64,000 bases of DNA from Fennellomyces sp. T-0311 (GCA_025266875.1 JALLLT010000019.1:310001-374000); one strand, 5' to 3'; counted from the stretch's first letter, positions 24,564 to 35,685 are shown. Numbers and translations: made by a program. The notes: generated from the sequence alone by a model not told the origin.

Positions 24564-25637
24564 TTATTTCATCTCACACGCTTGACCTATCCTTACGCCA
24601 ACACTAAACGAAGGCATATGGCTTATGGCTGAGGCCACCGATTGCAGAACTTTCCACACCGGCGGCTCATACGTGTTTGTGAGGCGGGCTGCACCAGCGG
24701 ACGTGTCCGCTGATCGAGCCTCGCCCATAAAGAAGAAGAGTTAGTTATATCAGAAGAAAACTGGTGATTGCTTTTACCTTATTGGCTCCATGGAGAAGAT
24801 CGTATCTCCCCGGACCGTACCTATAAAAAAAACTCCACCCTTGCGGGTGACTGTACCGTATGCACGGTGTACTCTGCCGCTCAAGGCGACAACCTGTACC
24901 GTATGCACGGTAATACTCTGCCGCTCTAGGCGACAAACTCCACCGTATTCTACGGTGCTCATACCGCTCTCTGCGGTATCTCTGCCGCTCAAGGCGACAA
25001 CCTGTACCGTATGCACGGTAATACTCTGCCGCTCTAGGCGACAAACTCCACCGTACTCTACGGTGCCCATACCGCACTCTACGGTATCTCTGCCACACAA
25101 GGCGGCACACTCCACCATACTCTATGGTGTCTCCACCATAGCATATGGAGGAGCGGGAACAAAACTAACCCGGGAATGTAGGAAGAATGAGTATAACGAA
25201 CATTTGTTTGAAATAAAGCATGACTTACCAATGGAACCAACGTTTGGATTACGGTGCCTTGAAAAAAGAAACGGGAATATAGGAAGCGTCAGTATAAAGA
25301 ACATTCCTAAGCATGTTGACACGGCACACGCTTAAACAATATGCGATTGACTCACCAAGAAGGCCAAAATTTGAATTGTGAGGACCTAAAAAGAGCAATG
25401 TGGTGATCAGACAGATTCTTTGACATGGAAACGGGGATCTTTTTAGACTAAACTGCGTGGACTTGACTTACCTTCATTAATTAATGAAAGAGTTGAAGTT
25501 GACAAAACCTCGGACACGAAGGCGCAGTAAATATTGAGATCCCACTTTGAAATGCCGCCCATTCGTTGATCGCGTATGATCAGCAATGAATAACCTGGTG
25601 GAGAAGTGTTTATGAACGAGTGCTTCAGCTCTGTCAA
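24564..25637 (-). CDS. Micro-exon gene encoding a repetitive Arg/Tyr-rich protein
   Basis: Exons 25637-25472, 25385-25356 (30 nt), 25257-25229 (29 nt), 25164-24778 and 24719-24564 join in phase to 255 residues. The two micro-exons encode PHNSNFGLLG and TVIQTLVPL, a short apolar stretch. The fourth exon encodes two and a half copies of a 36-residue Arg/Tyr/Glu-rich repeat (units contain RYRRERYEHRRIRWSLSPRA), coded by the 108-bp DNA repeat. The last exon is Ser/Ala-rich and ends SVGVRIGQACEMK. Each other frame tried at the micro-exon 3/exon 4 join hits a stop, which favours this chain. No family is recognised. Sequence just upstream of its first exon resembles the first exon of the opposite-strand gene at 26811, so the two are divergent relatives. 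Confidence 0.55.
24852..25150. repeat. 108-bp tandem repeat built of short hairpins
   Basis: The motif CTCTGCCGCTCAAGGCGACA begins at 24872 and 24980, and a variant at 25088, giving a period of exactly 108 bp (36 codons) for about 2.5 units. Each unit consists of about five 20-22-bp modules, and most modules are small inverted repeats: ACCGT/ACGGT (24855-24868), CACCGT/ACGGTG (24941-24957 and 25049-25065), ATACCGC/GCGGTAT (24961-24979) and CACCAT/ATGGTG (25113-25129). The array lies within exon 4 of the minus-strand gene and is open on both strands. Confidence 0.9.
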
Positions 25638-26810
25638 TTATGGTCATGCCGTCGGAAATCTGTGCAAGGATGCACAGACATCCTGTTTCAGACATGACCA
25701 TCTGTCGCCGCTTCAAACAGCTTTGTGTGTACCTCATCGCAGGTGCTTCCAAGGAACAATTGCTTCGGAAGCTTCCTTTGGCCTGCTTGAAATTTGCCTT
25801 CTTTTCTGTCACAGCCATCGTAGAAAGGGGTAAAGTAGCTCTACATTTTCTTACTGCTGCACTAATACGACCACTCGCACGTTAGGTTAGATAAAGCTCA
25901 CCGACAAGTAAACTTCCTCGCTCAAAATATAGATGGAAGAACAGAGGATCCTACGTTTGCTCTGGATCATGTGAAGGTACCTTGTTTACCATCTGGTTCA
26001 TTACATATTTGCCGCGAATATGTACAAAAAAGGGCATAATCAAGATGGACGGCGATGAAAATTTAACAAGTCGTTGATACGCAAGTTGGAGCCGAAATGC
26101 AGCTGCAGTGTGAGTAATAGATATTCTGCGATCTTGGGTGCGAATCCTATAAGGAGAGCTTTCAAGGGTACCAATGCTTTTTATCTACTCCATTATCCTT
26201 CAATATCTTATATTACGTCAATGAATCGCTTAATAGTACGTTACTATTATACTTTTCTGTACGTGATTACGCCAAATTTTGGAAATAGCGTTACATTGAT
26301 TGATCTGAAAGCATGGCAACATACACATATATTGAATAGTCTCACAAAATAAGCCTGCCGTTATTCAATCCATGTACCTTTTGTGATTCCAGACAGTGAG
26401 AACGGCAGGATCAAATCACAATATTTGATAAAATCTGTATCAACTAAAAACAGCCCCCATGCCTTGATTATGCCTTTGCTGGAATGCACAGTGAACGTTA
26501 ATGGTGACCAAAATATCTGTTTTTCTCTTGGCTCAGATTCAATTAGCCCTTATTATCGCTCCCGTCAACTCTGAGCGGGGATGCTTAGGCCGCATCTAAG
26601 TTTCATGCAACTTCTTAACCTCTACACAAGAACTTGCTATTAATCGAGAGAAAGTTGAGAGCCGCATCTACCCGCTTGAATGGTGGCTACGACAGAATAG
26701 CACCACAGTTTCAGGTTGCATTCGATCCCGAAGTTACGAAGTAGCTGTTGCTTGATTTTTCATCTGCCATGTCAACCACGCAAACACCGAAAGCCACTTG
26801 AAGCGGAGAC
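25638..26810. promoter_or_regulatory. Divergent intergenic region between two related micro-exon genes
   Basis: The outer parts resemble each other in inverted orientation. About 25700-25640 read on the minus strand and about 26790-26850 on the plus strand share a GAAGCGG-type block followed by TGTCTGAAACAGGATGTCTG. The homology extends across the presumed start regions. The middle (25.9-26.6 kb) is AT-rich and shows no gene. The arrangement suggests a shared bidirectional promoter created by inverted duplication. Confidence 0.45.
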
Positions 26811-27344
26811 GTGATCTTGTCTGAAACAGGATGTCTGTGCGTCGTTGGACGGACTTCAGTCGGCATGACGACAAAAAGCGGAACTGCCCAAGTCGTACGA
26901 GAACTCCTCCCAGGCACTTTACACGTCTTGGTCTTCCTTCGCTCGTTCCTTGCAGTGTTGGCGAGCTCAACCATTGAAAGAGCGGCATGTGAAAATTGAG
27001 GCAGGCTTAAATAACAAAAGCCACTGTTTTGGGCGAGTCAATCTTTCTCGCGAGCTCTACACTTGGTCCATTGCATGTAAGTCAAACATGCACAGTCTTC
27101 TCTAATCGATCCTTTGTTCGTTTTTGTCAGGCTTCCCTTGATTCTGGTTTCCGTCATTTTGGTCTTCCTGACTTTGACCGTGAACTCTGTGTTTCTCTTT
27201 GGTAAGTCAAGCCTGCGCAGTTTACTGCAAGCGATCGCTCATTTTTGTTCCTGTCAAGCTCCATTCATTCCTGGTCTTTGCGGTTCTCTCACTCTTTGGT
27301 GGATCTCACGGGCTTGTCACAGTAACGCGTGCTTGCATTGCTAG
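26811..27344 (+). CDS. Micro-exon gene encoding a small hydrophobic protein
   Basis: Exons 26811-26988, 27055-27076 (22 nt), 27131-27201 (71 nt) and 27259-27344 join in phase to 118 residues. The N-terminus starts MILSETGCLCVVGRTSVGMT and is followed by two hydrophobic stretches (LHVLVFLRSFLAVLASS and PLILVSVILVFLTLTVNSVF), so the product is probably a membrane protein. The C-terminus is Cys-rich (SRACHSNACLHC). Introns 2 and 3 both begin GTAAGTCAA and share internal blocks. The 3' end is uncertain because similar exon-intron modules continue to 29.1 kb and the transcript may be longer. No family is recognised. It is a divergent relative of the gene at 24564-25637. Confidence 0.45.
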
Positions 27345-29150
27345 TGATGCATCTTTTCATGATTAACTTGAGTCCATGAGAAGAGTCTTGTCCTTGGCTA
27401 GTACGGTTTTCCGAGCCTAGCATGGTAGGCACCGTACCTACGAAGCGCTTCCGGCTGGTTGTATGGTCCCATAAGGTGATATTCATGTATGTTTGCTTCG
27501 GCATTCGATCTGTTCCCTCCCTGACGGCTGCCATGGAAGCTGGTCTTTGGACTGGCAGACATGGTATCCTAGCACGGCCCCTGAGAAGCGTGGACTTTGT
27601 TGGCCGATTCGGGAGGTTAGCCACTGACGGACAGCATCATAGCATCCATCTCTACCACTGCATCAGCAGGTAAAAGTCACCAGCGGGTTTCTTCGGGTCT
27701 TTCTAAGTTATTTCTTTTCATAGTCTTCTTGCCGTCATGGCAGAGTAATCCGCTGAAAGGTCGCTGCGGGTGGGTCATACCTCATCCACTGTCATGGACT
27801 GATGGATGTGTCTGAGAACGTTGTGGCCTGGCGTAGCATTATGACCTATCAAGCTGTGTTTGCTCTGCCTGTTTTCCTCCTAGTCCATCACCACCCAAGG
27901 ATGTTGTTGTCTCTCCGTTTTAAACAAATGCGAGACAAGTTGTTCACCAAAGAAGCCCAGTCAACATCGTTCTTACATCCATCCATCAATCAGCTTCAAG
28001 GACTTGCCAGACGATGATACGGCACTGTAGGAGCTTTGAAGCCCCGGCTGAATTTCATAATCCTGCGCGCGCCTGCTGCAGTCGTGTCAACTCTTGTTTC
28101 CAGCGCCTTCATTTTGTCGACCAGGTAAGTAATCGTGCCTTCTCTCTGCCGCCGCTTGCTGATCGTCCGCTTTTTGTTTGGCAAAGGTGCTTTATTGTCG
28201 CGCGAGCATTGTCACCAGGCTCATTGTTCGAGGTGTTGGCGCCGCTTGTTGTGGCCATTCCGTAAGTAATTCAGCACTTCGTAGTTGTTTCTAATCGCTC
28301 ACTCCATCTCTTTGCGCAGGAGTGTGTCCCAGAACCCCGAATGGTGTCAGGTATAACTACTAACATAGAGTTCTTTCGGGGACAGCGCTGCGAAGTTGAC
28401 ACGAGGTGAGCCTAATGGCGCACACACGGAGGGCCGTGCTTTGCTTTCTCAGAGTGATCTTCGGATCGCCAGTTGAACAATATAGGCTCAGTTGTGGACC
28501 CCTGGTCGTACCTCTTCCGCTTTGCTCTCTCAACAGGCAAATGGCTAGGATTTGCTGTAACGTTGTGACCTGAGGCAGCCTGGCCCTGTCAACTTCTTCA
28601 GCGTTTGCCTTGGTTGCTTCAACCGTTCTACCATGTCCGTCTGTTCAACCAGCGGCTCTGCTTCCACAACGAAAATTCGGCCCGGCGAGTAGTCATGGAC
28701 AGTGCACACCACGTCCCTGCTTGCGGCATGCCGTGTGAGAGCGCGGTCATATATGTGGGCTTGCAAACCGGTCCCTCCCGTTCCTGGTCATCATGGAAGT
28801 GGTCTTCGGACTGGCTGACGTGGTGGCCCAGCGAGCCCCCCGAAAGCTTGAAGTGCATGGCGAGCCAGACATGGAAGACGTTCCAGCTTCCAAGGCCGTG
28901 CTTCCATTGCGACAATCAGGTAAAAGCACTCGAGCGTTTCTCACGGGTTGTTCTAATTCTTCCTTTTTTTTGTTTGTTTGTTTGAGGGAGAGGGCCTCTC
29001 GGCTCGCCTGAGGTGGCACCTCTTTCTGCATGGTTCCAGCGAACACTCGCCTGAACAGTTGCTGTGAAGAAGCCTAATGGGCCGGAGGAGCTTTTTGTTG
29101 AATCCGCACCCCTGGTCATACCTTGTTCCACATCCTTTGATGGGTCGTAG
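27345..29150 (+). repeat. Array of exon-intron-like modules (extension or relics of the micro-exon gene)
   Basis: Several GT-AG introns are visible. Those at 28125-28186 (62 bp) and 28262-28319 (58 bp) flank a 75-nt exon open in all three frames. Segment 27525-27700 resembles 28790-28960: both contain a CATGGAAG...GGTCTT...GGACTGGC block and end at a CAG/GTAAAAG donor about 1.25 kb apart. Downstream blocks around CCCTGGTCATACCT and GTTGTGGCCTGAGG also recur. The segment thus contains at least two copies of a larger module. No continuous reading frame through all modules could be built by eye. Confidence 0.55.
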
Positions 29151-29740
29151 GGACATGTCTGAGACGTTGTGGCCTGAGGATATTCCTGTGATGCAGTAAG
29201 GTAGAGTTGTTGATGTGGATCCAGCATATACACCCGCCTATAGGCTACGATCCAGACTGTTCTTCTATCGGTAATTTCAGCTTCAAGTCGTATGTCTTCT
29301 TATTGATGACGGTAAATGTATAGGTCAAGCGCACAAGATTACCATTTGACACACATAACGATCGAGACTCTTATTTACGGGCCAAAGCAACATTTCTTCC
29401 TTCTTGCTGTTTATGTCAACAAAGTGCATATTTCTCCTCCAAAATATCATTATGGCCAATCTGTACATTAAAGCAACTGCTTCTCCCATCTTACTACATT
29501 AAAATGCATGTACTTTTATGTTTCCTTCCAAATATATTTCTATCCAAAATTATGCTGAGAGGGTCCATGTTCTGACTGATTTGACGAGCGATTCTTACAT
29601 TGTGAACAGTAGTTCGTATAAGCCATATATCATTGTATTATCATTCATCCATCGCTCACTTCTCCAGTACTTGACTGTACATATATTTCAAACGTATGCA
29701 GTGTACTCATCCGTCATGTCCGCAATGAAATAGCGTATGA
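29140..29740. repeat. Dispersed repeat, copy A
   Basis: Nearly identical to 55025-55628, same orientation. The similarity stops sharply after ATGAGATCTTT at both sites. In the other copy the minus strand has a 120-residue open frame (55370-55008) that is broken here, so this copy is the more decayed in coding terms. The protein is not recognised. Confidence 0.85.
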
Positions 29741-30344
29741 GATCTTTGTACACCACTTCAAACTACCTACTGATCTCGTCATTGAGTTTGAGTTTTCCAC
29801 AACACGCGCACCGGAAGATTGGGCATTCTCGAACTTCATTGCGGATTGCAGAAATCTACGTTCATCAGAAAATGTTCTTGCTGCCTACAATGAGTACTTG
29901 AATCTGAAAAAGGCGCTGCTGAAAAAAAGACAAAACTTCCAAGCGCGGGACAGTGTTACCTTGTGTCACTTGAGGCTGGGAAGACTAGTGTTTCATCCAT
30001 TGGGTTTTCGTCAAATTTAGCGCTTATCTCTTGTGACATTAGAAATCAAGAAAAACGGTCGCGCGAACGATAAGTGCCCCCGTCGGCCAACACGACATAC
30101 AACAGTACACTCAATAACTCCACTGTTCGAGGCAGCGCCGTTGTTGGCAACAATAACACGATCAGCTGTCCCAACCGTCAAATGACAACGAACAGATGAA
30201 TCCGGGTAATGCAAAGCAACGTCTTCTACGTACGTATCAGGATCAGTTTTCAGTTGGCATACAGTAAAATGACACTGCTCCACTTGTATCCTCGCATGAC
30301 ATAATCATTTCACAGTTTCTCCGTATTTGACTGTAAAAAGCAAT
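29741..30344. other. Spacer with decayed coding-like sequence
   Basis: A plus-strand Lys/Leu-rich helical fragment is readable at about 29780-29950 (for example AAYNEYLNLKKALLKKRQNF). A minus-strand frame of 88 residues lies at 30283-30017, downstream of the monooxygenase gene. Neither is recognised. Confidence 0.3.
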
Positions 30345-32645
30345 TCACGCGTTCACGTTTCTCTTCAGGTAGCTGTCAAGATGCGCAAAAGCGGTATCAA
30401 AATGTTTTGGGGAAGTAACCAAGCTACTGTATGCGATATAAAGATCCGGCCTGACGATCACAATTGCTGCTGGGCTTTCCTTGTCACGCATATGATTGAC
30501 CAGTCCAACACGCTTCGATACTGAATCATTCGCATCCCAGTGATCTTCTGTCCAAAAGGCCTCTTCTGCAAGGTCCCATTGGCTTTTGTCAACGTAGTCA
30601 GGTGTAGTACTTTCATGTACATGCCAGGTCGATTCGATAACGATCGGGCGCACAGCCGCATAGTTGCTGCTCGTGAATTTACTCCAAAATTCCGAGGTCC
30701 ATGGGCACGCTTCTACTCGCGACGTTCGGCTGCCGACCCATATCATTGAGTGCTGCCCACTGTTACTTTTTAGTATTTGATGCAATGTGCGTCTCTCGAG
30801 ATCATCTGTTATGATGCGCTTGCGTAGCACACCAGTGTCCAGCATGAACTTTCCCGGCTCAATGATACCCTTTGTGATTTTCACTGCAGATGGCAACAGC
30901 GGCGACTCTTTTGGAATTCGCGTATAAATCTGGAAGGGGTCATGTTTAATGAACGCCTTTAATATGTAGAGCTGTTTCTAAGGCATATTTACCTGCATCA
31001 TATTTGTAATAACATAGCTCTTGAGATAGTCAAATGATAAGGCTCCGGACAGCAAGACGTAGCCCACAGTAGCTGAATATAAATATAAAAAAAAGTAAAT
31101 ACGTATAGCGTTTTAAGCACATGGAAATACGGAAACGTGCCAAAGATCCATCCACTAAGTAGACCGCGAGTCGTTGATCCAGTCGAGCGCAGAGTTTCTT
31201 GGGCGATTGGCTCTCGCTACAGTAATATTTTGACAGGCAGATGGTAAGGTAATCTGAGCGGCACAAATCTCTTCATGGTATTAACCTCAATAGAGTACGA
31301 ATCCAGCAGCTTTTCTGTATCAGACGAGAATCCCTTGAGGGCCAAAGATAGTTTCCACGCGAGATTGTCAACTAGCATTGGACTACTTTAGCAATTTTGT
31401 TACTGGCAATTCGTGGCAAGCCTTTTACTGCACCATCTTGTAGTCCGAGATTGAGACCTTGCCCACCAACTGGGGAGTGGCAATGAGCAGCATCTTTTTT
31501 TTTGCATCTAACGTCAATACACCCGAATAATGTATCATTTGCAACAGAATCACGAGTACCTCCAATCAGAAACGCGCGATCTCGTCGGAATCCACTCGCT
31601 TTGCGTTCATTAATCCGAAACTGGGTGATCCAAACGGGATTTTTGGCAACGATTTCGAGCGGGTGAAGGCGCTTCTCCATAATGGCTTGCAGTTCTTCCA
31701 GAGTAAAAGGTTCCTCCTGATGAATACCGTGCGTGGTTTTTCCTTTATTCTCATCGATTTCATACGGCCCAAGATTGGCCACCACACGAAAATAATACTG
31801 TCCATTCGCCCCTTTTCCAATCGGAACCACCCCGCACATTCCTATACAAGCCTAAAATTAGCTTTTGTAGTACAAATCAAGATGCATAAAGCGCTACCAT
31901 CAGCATGAATGAAACCATTGGATCGATTGTTCATCATTTTATCCGCATCTTTTCCCGACAATGTCACATCGGCCATACCAAATTTTGTAGCAATTGCAAA
32001 GCCCTCGTATTCCCAATCGCTGTTTTGTTTCCGGACAACCGAATGTGATCCGTCCGCGCCAATAATATACCGAGCATAAATTTTGGACTCCTGATCCGTT
32101 TCCGTGTGCTTGACAATCGCTTCAATGTCATTCTCATGTTGCGTATAATCAACAAGTCGGGTACGCCAAGAGATTCGTTCTTCGCCAACTAATTTGATAA
32201 GTACAGCTTCTGTTTTTTCTTGCGCAAGACATGTCATTTGCGGGAAGCTTGTGTCACCCGCAGTCACATCTATGGTGCCGACCTACACACACGTAAATTT
32301 ATAGACTAAAAGGTGGTGGTATATTTTATTATACCTTAGATCCGTGCACATGGACTTGCATACCTTGCACGGCAATCGCCTCTTTCAGAAAATGATGTGC
32401 TATTTTTCGATTTTCCATCATTTCCATTGTTCGAGGAGTCAAAAGGACAGCTCGGCTTTGATCTGTTGGTCCTTGCTTTGGATCACAGATGTAGACTGAA
32501 TGACCTAGCTGGATCATCTTTTTTTTCTGGGTTCAGCTTTATACATCGAGTGTATTGCAGTCAACAGTACCTGATAAGCAAAGAATAGACCGACAGGTCC
32601 AGCACCCGAAATAAAAGCATCCACAGTTTCACCCTTTGAAACCAT
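30345..32645 (-). CDS. FAD-dependent aromatic monooxygenase (PheA/TfdB type)
   Basis: Nine exons (32645-32571, 32517-32335, 32282-31898, 31841-31560, 31493-31434, 31371-31286, 31197-31137, 31072-30993, 30929-30345) join in phase to 598 residues, typical for the family. The N-terminal FAD site is GAGPVG (about residue 13). The mid-protein ARYIIGADGSHSVVRK is the DG motif, and GDAAHCHSPVGGQGLNLGLQ is the second FAD-binding motif. The C-terminal part (IVRPDLYIAYSS) is the thioredoxin-like dimerisation domain of phenol hydroxylases. Such enzymes use NAD(P)H and oxygen to hydroxylate phenolic rings. The least certain join is exon 6 to 7 (88-bp intron), where the family normally has extra residues. 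The substrate is unknown. Confidence 0.9.
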
Positions 32646-33682
32646 TCTGGTAAAAATGAGGAAAGTGAGGAAGAGAAAATAAAGATACATATCGTGTGTG
32701 TGAAAATCATTTGTTTGTGCGCTATCATGCAATCCAAAATTGGCATTGCCGCGACTATTCGTGGCAATGGCATGCACGTCGTCGGGCAGATGAAACATGA
32801 AGGCTTTCGGTGTTTCATCTGCCCTGATTTTTTAGCACCTCGATGAACCTAAATATATATCTCTTGTATTGGCAAATGTCCCACTCAGATAATCTACCTC
32901 GTTTCGTCTCGAAGTACACACAGATAAAGCGAGAAGAGAAGGGGTATGATAGTAAAATAACGTTGGCTGATCATATGCGCCCAGAGATAATGTGTGCTAG
33001 TATCAAATGTTCCCAGCTACCTTTACTATTACAGAGAGATGGTGATATTATGCGAATGTGTTACTAATAATCATGCTCTACTTTCTTCAAGTAAGACAAG
33101 GAATATCTATGCCACGCGCACACAGCCTACTATGGTTAATGAAGGACAACAAAATTTTACAAAGAGTTTATAATATGCCTACTCATACAAGGAGTACCCG
33201 GCGAGAGCTCTTTTTTGTGATTCTCCGGTTTCAGATAGGGACGGACGCACGGTAACGACATCGGTGTCTCCAACGTTTGCAGTAATAAAAAGCTGTTATA
33301 GAGAGATGGTACTTTGGCAGAAATTAATGGAGATGCTGATAGCTCCACACATTATCATGTGAGGTTCCCTGGTGATGGAAGATTCGTGGTTTCTAGTGCA
33401 CCATCTGGATATGATTCACGTTTATTGGTGCTGTTGTCAGTGAAGGTAGGGGGTTGTTAGTCGATCTTGAATGGCGTGTGTATTGGAGATAATAGACCAG
33501 GCTTTCTTGCATTTACGCAACACAGGTCAAACGAGTATTAGAACGAGGGAGGTAATTTATAAAGTGGTCGAATCGTAATACAGTATTAGCTGGTGGATCA
33601 GAAGTACTTTCAAGGGGCTCGCTCTAAGCCGGTTTATTAAGAAATAAATATACAATAGACTAATTATTTAGATGAAGATGGG
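32646..33682. other. Intergenic region
   Basis: It contains the promoter of the monooxygenase gene near 32650-32800. The rest, to 33.68 kb, is AT-rich with no supportable gene. Confidence 0.35.
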
Positions 33683-34530
33683 TCAGGCGGACACACTGAT
33701 AGCTTGAGGAGTATCACGAGGATGGATAACTTGTGCAGTAGCTAGATAATTCGTAGTCCCTACAGTAGCTAGCTTTGGTCGTGTTGCTGTAGATGGCAAC
33801 TGACCTTTATTTTCAAGATGTGTCTTCCGATGTCCTTTGCGAATCCGCTTCTGTTGCATGATAAAGCCTGTTGTCCCGTATAAGCCTAAAAGTAACTTCA
33901 CATTAATTAAAGGTGTATACCATAAAACCAATACAGATGCAGAGGGTAAACCAGAGCCAAGGCAGCGGTAGCTTCTGACTGGAACGGCCATGAAACAACG
34001 ACCATAAACAGATGGAACCCGATTCGTGTTGGCACGTACAGGGCGGCGAACAAATGATCGCGTCGCAACGATGGGAACACAGAGCCAATAGACAACCAAA
34101 CTGTGGGCAATTCAAGGATACACATGGCAACGAACAATCTCGTATAGTGATGCCGAACGGCAATCACCAGCAACACGGTATAAAAAGTATGGTGGATCCA
34201 GCCCGTGAGCAGATTGATTTTTGCTCGATAAAAACAGGTGCCGACAGCCAGATCCGTTACCAGCGATGTAATAAAAAAGCATGTCGCAGCGAGAGTAAAT
34301 GTTGTATCCGAGTAAGGGACCATTAGGCTGCTGTATCCCTCGATGGAAGCTTGATACAGAATAGGTATCGAGCATAGCGTCATAACAATGCTGGTGAGAA
34401 GAGTAACAGTGAATGCGCGCTGGCGCTCCGACTGAGCATATCCTCCGAAATGCCAAAGAGCATACCATGCAATGAGGAACAGGAATGAGCTAATACAGCT
34501 CATTCGAATCAACAACGAGCGGCTGTCCAT
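33683..34530 (-). CDS. TLC-domain multi-pass membrane protein
   Basis: Exons 34530-33921 and 33885-33683 (35-bp intron, phase 1 kept) give 270 residues. At least six hydrophobic segments are visible. The central stretch contains WIHHTFYTVLLVIAVRHHYT followed by LFVAMCILELPTVWLSIGS, which matches the conserved His-containing part of TLC (TRAM/LAG1/CLN8) domains of the TMEM56/TLCD type. These proteins act in membrane lipid composition or sensing, usually in the ER or plasma membrane. The C-terminal tail after the intron is hydrophilic and basic. The ATG overlaps the stop codon of an upstream frame (TAATG at 34532-34528). Confidence 0.8.
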
Positions 34531-34949
34531 TATGAGTTTATGATAAAAGGGCCAGGATGGAAAAAAGTTGGGGCATTTTGTATTATTATTTTAGGGTTCT
34601 CGTTGGTCTTGTAATTGAGGCGAATCAAAAGGCCAACGTGATTCAACCGATCAAAACCAGGTCCGATAATCCATGTGCTACCGCTTACTTTTAATGATTT
34701 GTCAAGCTCTTGCTCACCTGGTCTAAAAGAATGGAATCTTCTTTTGGTAAGCTTGGGATCTGTCGTTATCAAATTACTCGTGTCCACTTGGTCCGCTGGT
34801 AGATTCATTGGATATACGCGGATCTTCACAGTAGCTTTTTCAATATGCGACCGTGCTTTTGCAGCCAATTCATCCGGTTTCGGAACATAGTACATCTGCT
34901 TCACTACATAGCAAGGCGCGGATATTACTTTTAATCCGCCTAACATCAT
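34531..34949 (-). pseudogene. Fragment of the importin-11 gene 3' end
   Basis: Between about 34890 and 34690 the minus strand aligns with the last exon of the importin gene (about 38500-38302). In the importin frame it reads EDSILLDQVSKSLTNH then stop, against VDPTLLDQVNKTLTNQ then stop in the intact gene. A different frame is open for 139 residues (34949-34530), but this is probably accidental. The copy has the same orientation as its parent, about 3.6 kb away, and sits directly upstream of the TLC gene, so it may now serve as its promoter or leader. An ATATATATAT stretch near 34965-34975 could be a TATA element. Confidence 0.75.
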
Positions 34950-35685
34950 CGACTCGAACCAATATATATATCATCACGACGTACTCAAATGTCCTTATCC
35001 AAGTTGTCCATCCAATGTAGCTTCGTTTTCATCAAATTCTCATCGAAGAATTAGAGCATATATCCCATACAAAAAATCACCATCACACATCCCTTACCTA
35101 TTCGCCAATCCAAGCCACGTCTGATAAAGTCATTCAGCCACATGTCGACTAATCACTCGCGGGTGCTTAAGAAGAAAATGGACACCGCACGTCACCAGGC
35201 ATGCAACCAGATTCGATCACAGGAAATGGTTAGAAAAATCATTCAGTATGTTGAGTTTCGAGGAGTTATAATGTAGTAATGAGCTGAATAGTTCTAGCAT
35301 ATCATTCAAGCAGCAAAATGTGCTTTCTAAATAGCTCATTAATAATAATATCACAAGTAGCGTCGTATATTCACCATTTCCTAGATCTGCGAATTAATGC
35401 ATAAGGCGCCATCTAAGAAATCACATGCCAGTTTTTCCGATCGATGAAAGTCTGGAGGCTATATACATGTTCACAGGTGCGACCCACAAGCACGAGTACA
35501 ATCCATACACCGCTTGATCTGGCTATGTTTTTTTAGTATCCATGGTATGTGGCCTTATCCGACGATACTTTTGATTGTCTTGTAGCGATCCATCAATTGC
35601 GCTACTTCATGTACGATATTTTGCCAGTAGCAGACTAAGATAGCCGTCCATATAGGACATCATATACATGATACTGACATGCGCT
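34950..35685. other. Intergenic region
   Basis: No supportable gene. AT-rich except around 35100-35250. Confidence 0.35.

Noticed and set aside
24852..25150. CRISPR-like array
   Set aside because: There are no unique spacers between constant repeats; the modules are all related hairpins, and the host is a eukaryote.
24790..25335. Plus-strand open frame of 181 residues across the hairpin repeat
   Set aside because: The repeat period is a multiple of three, so several frames on both strands stay open automatically. The minus-strand frame connects to flanking exons in phase; the plus one does not.
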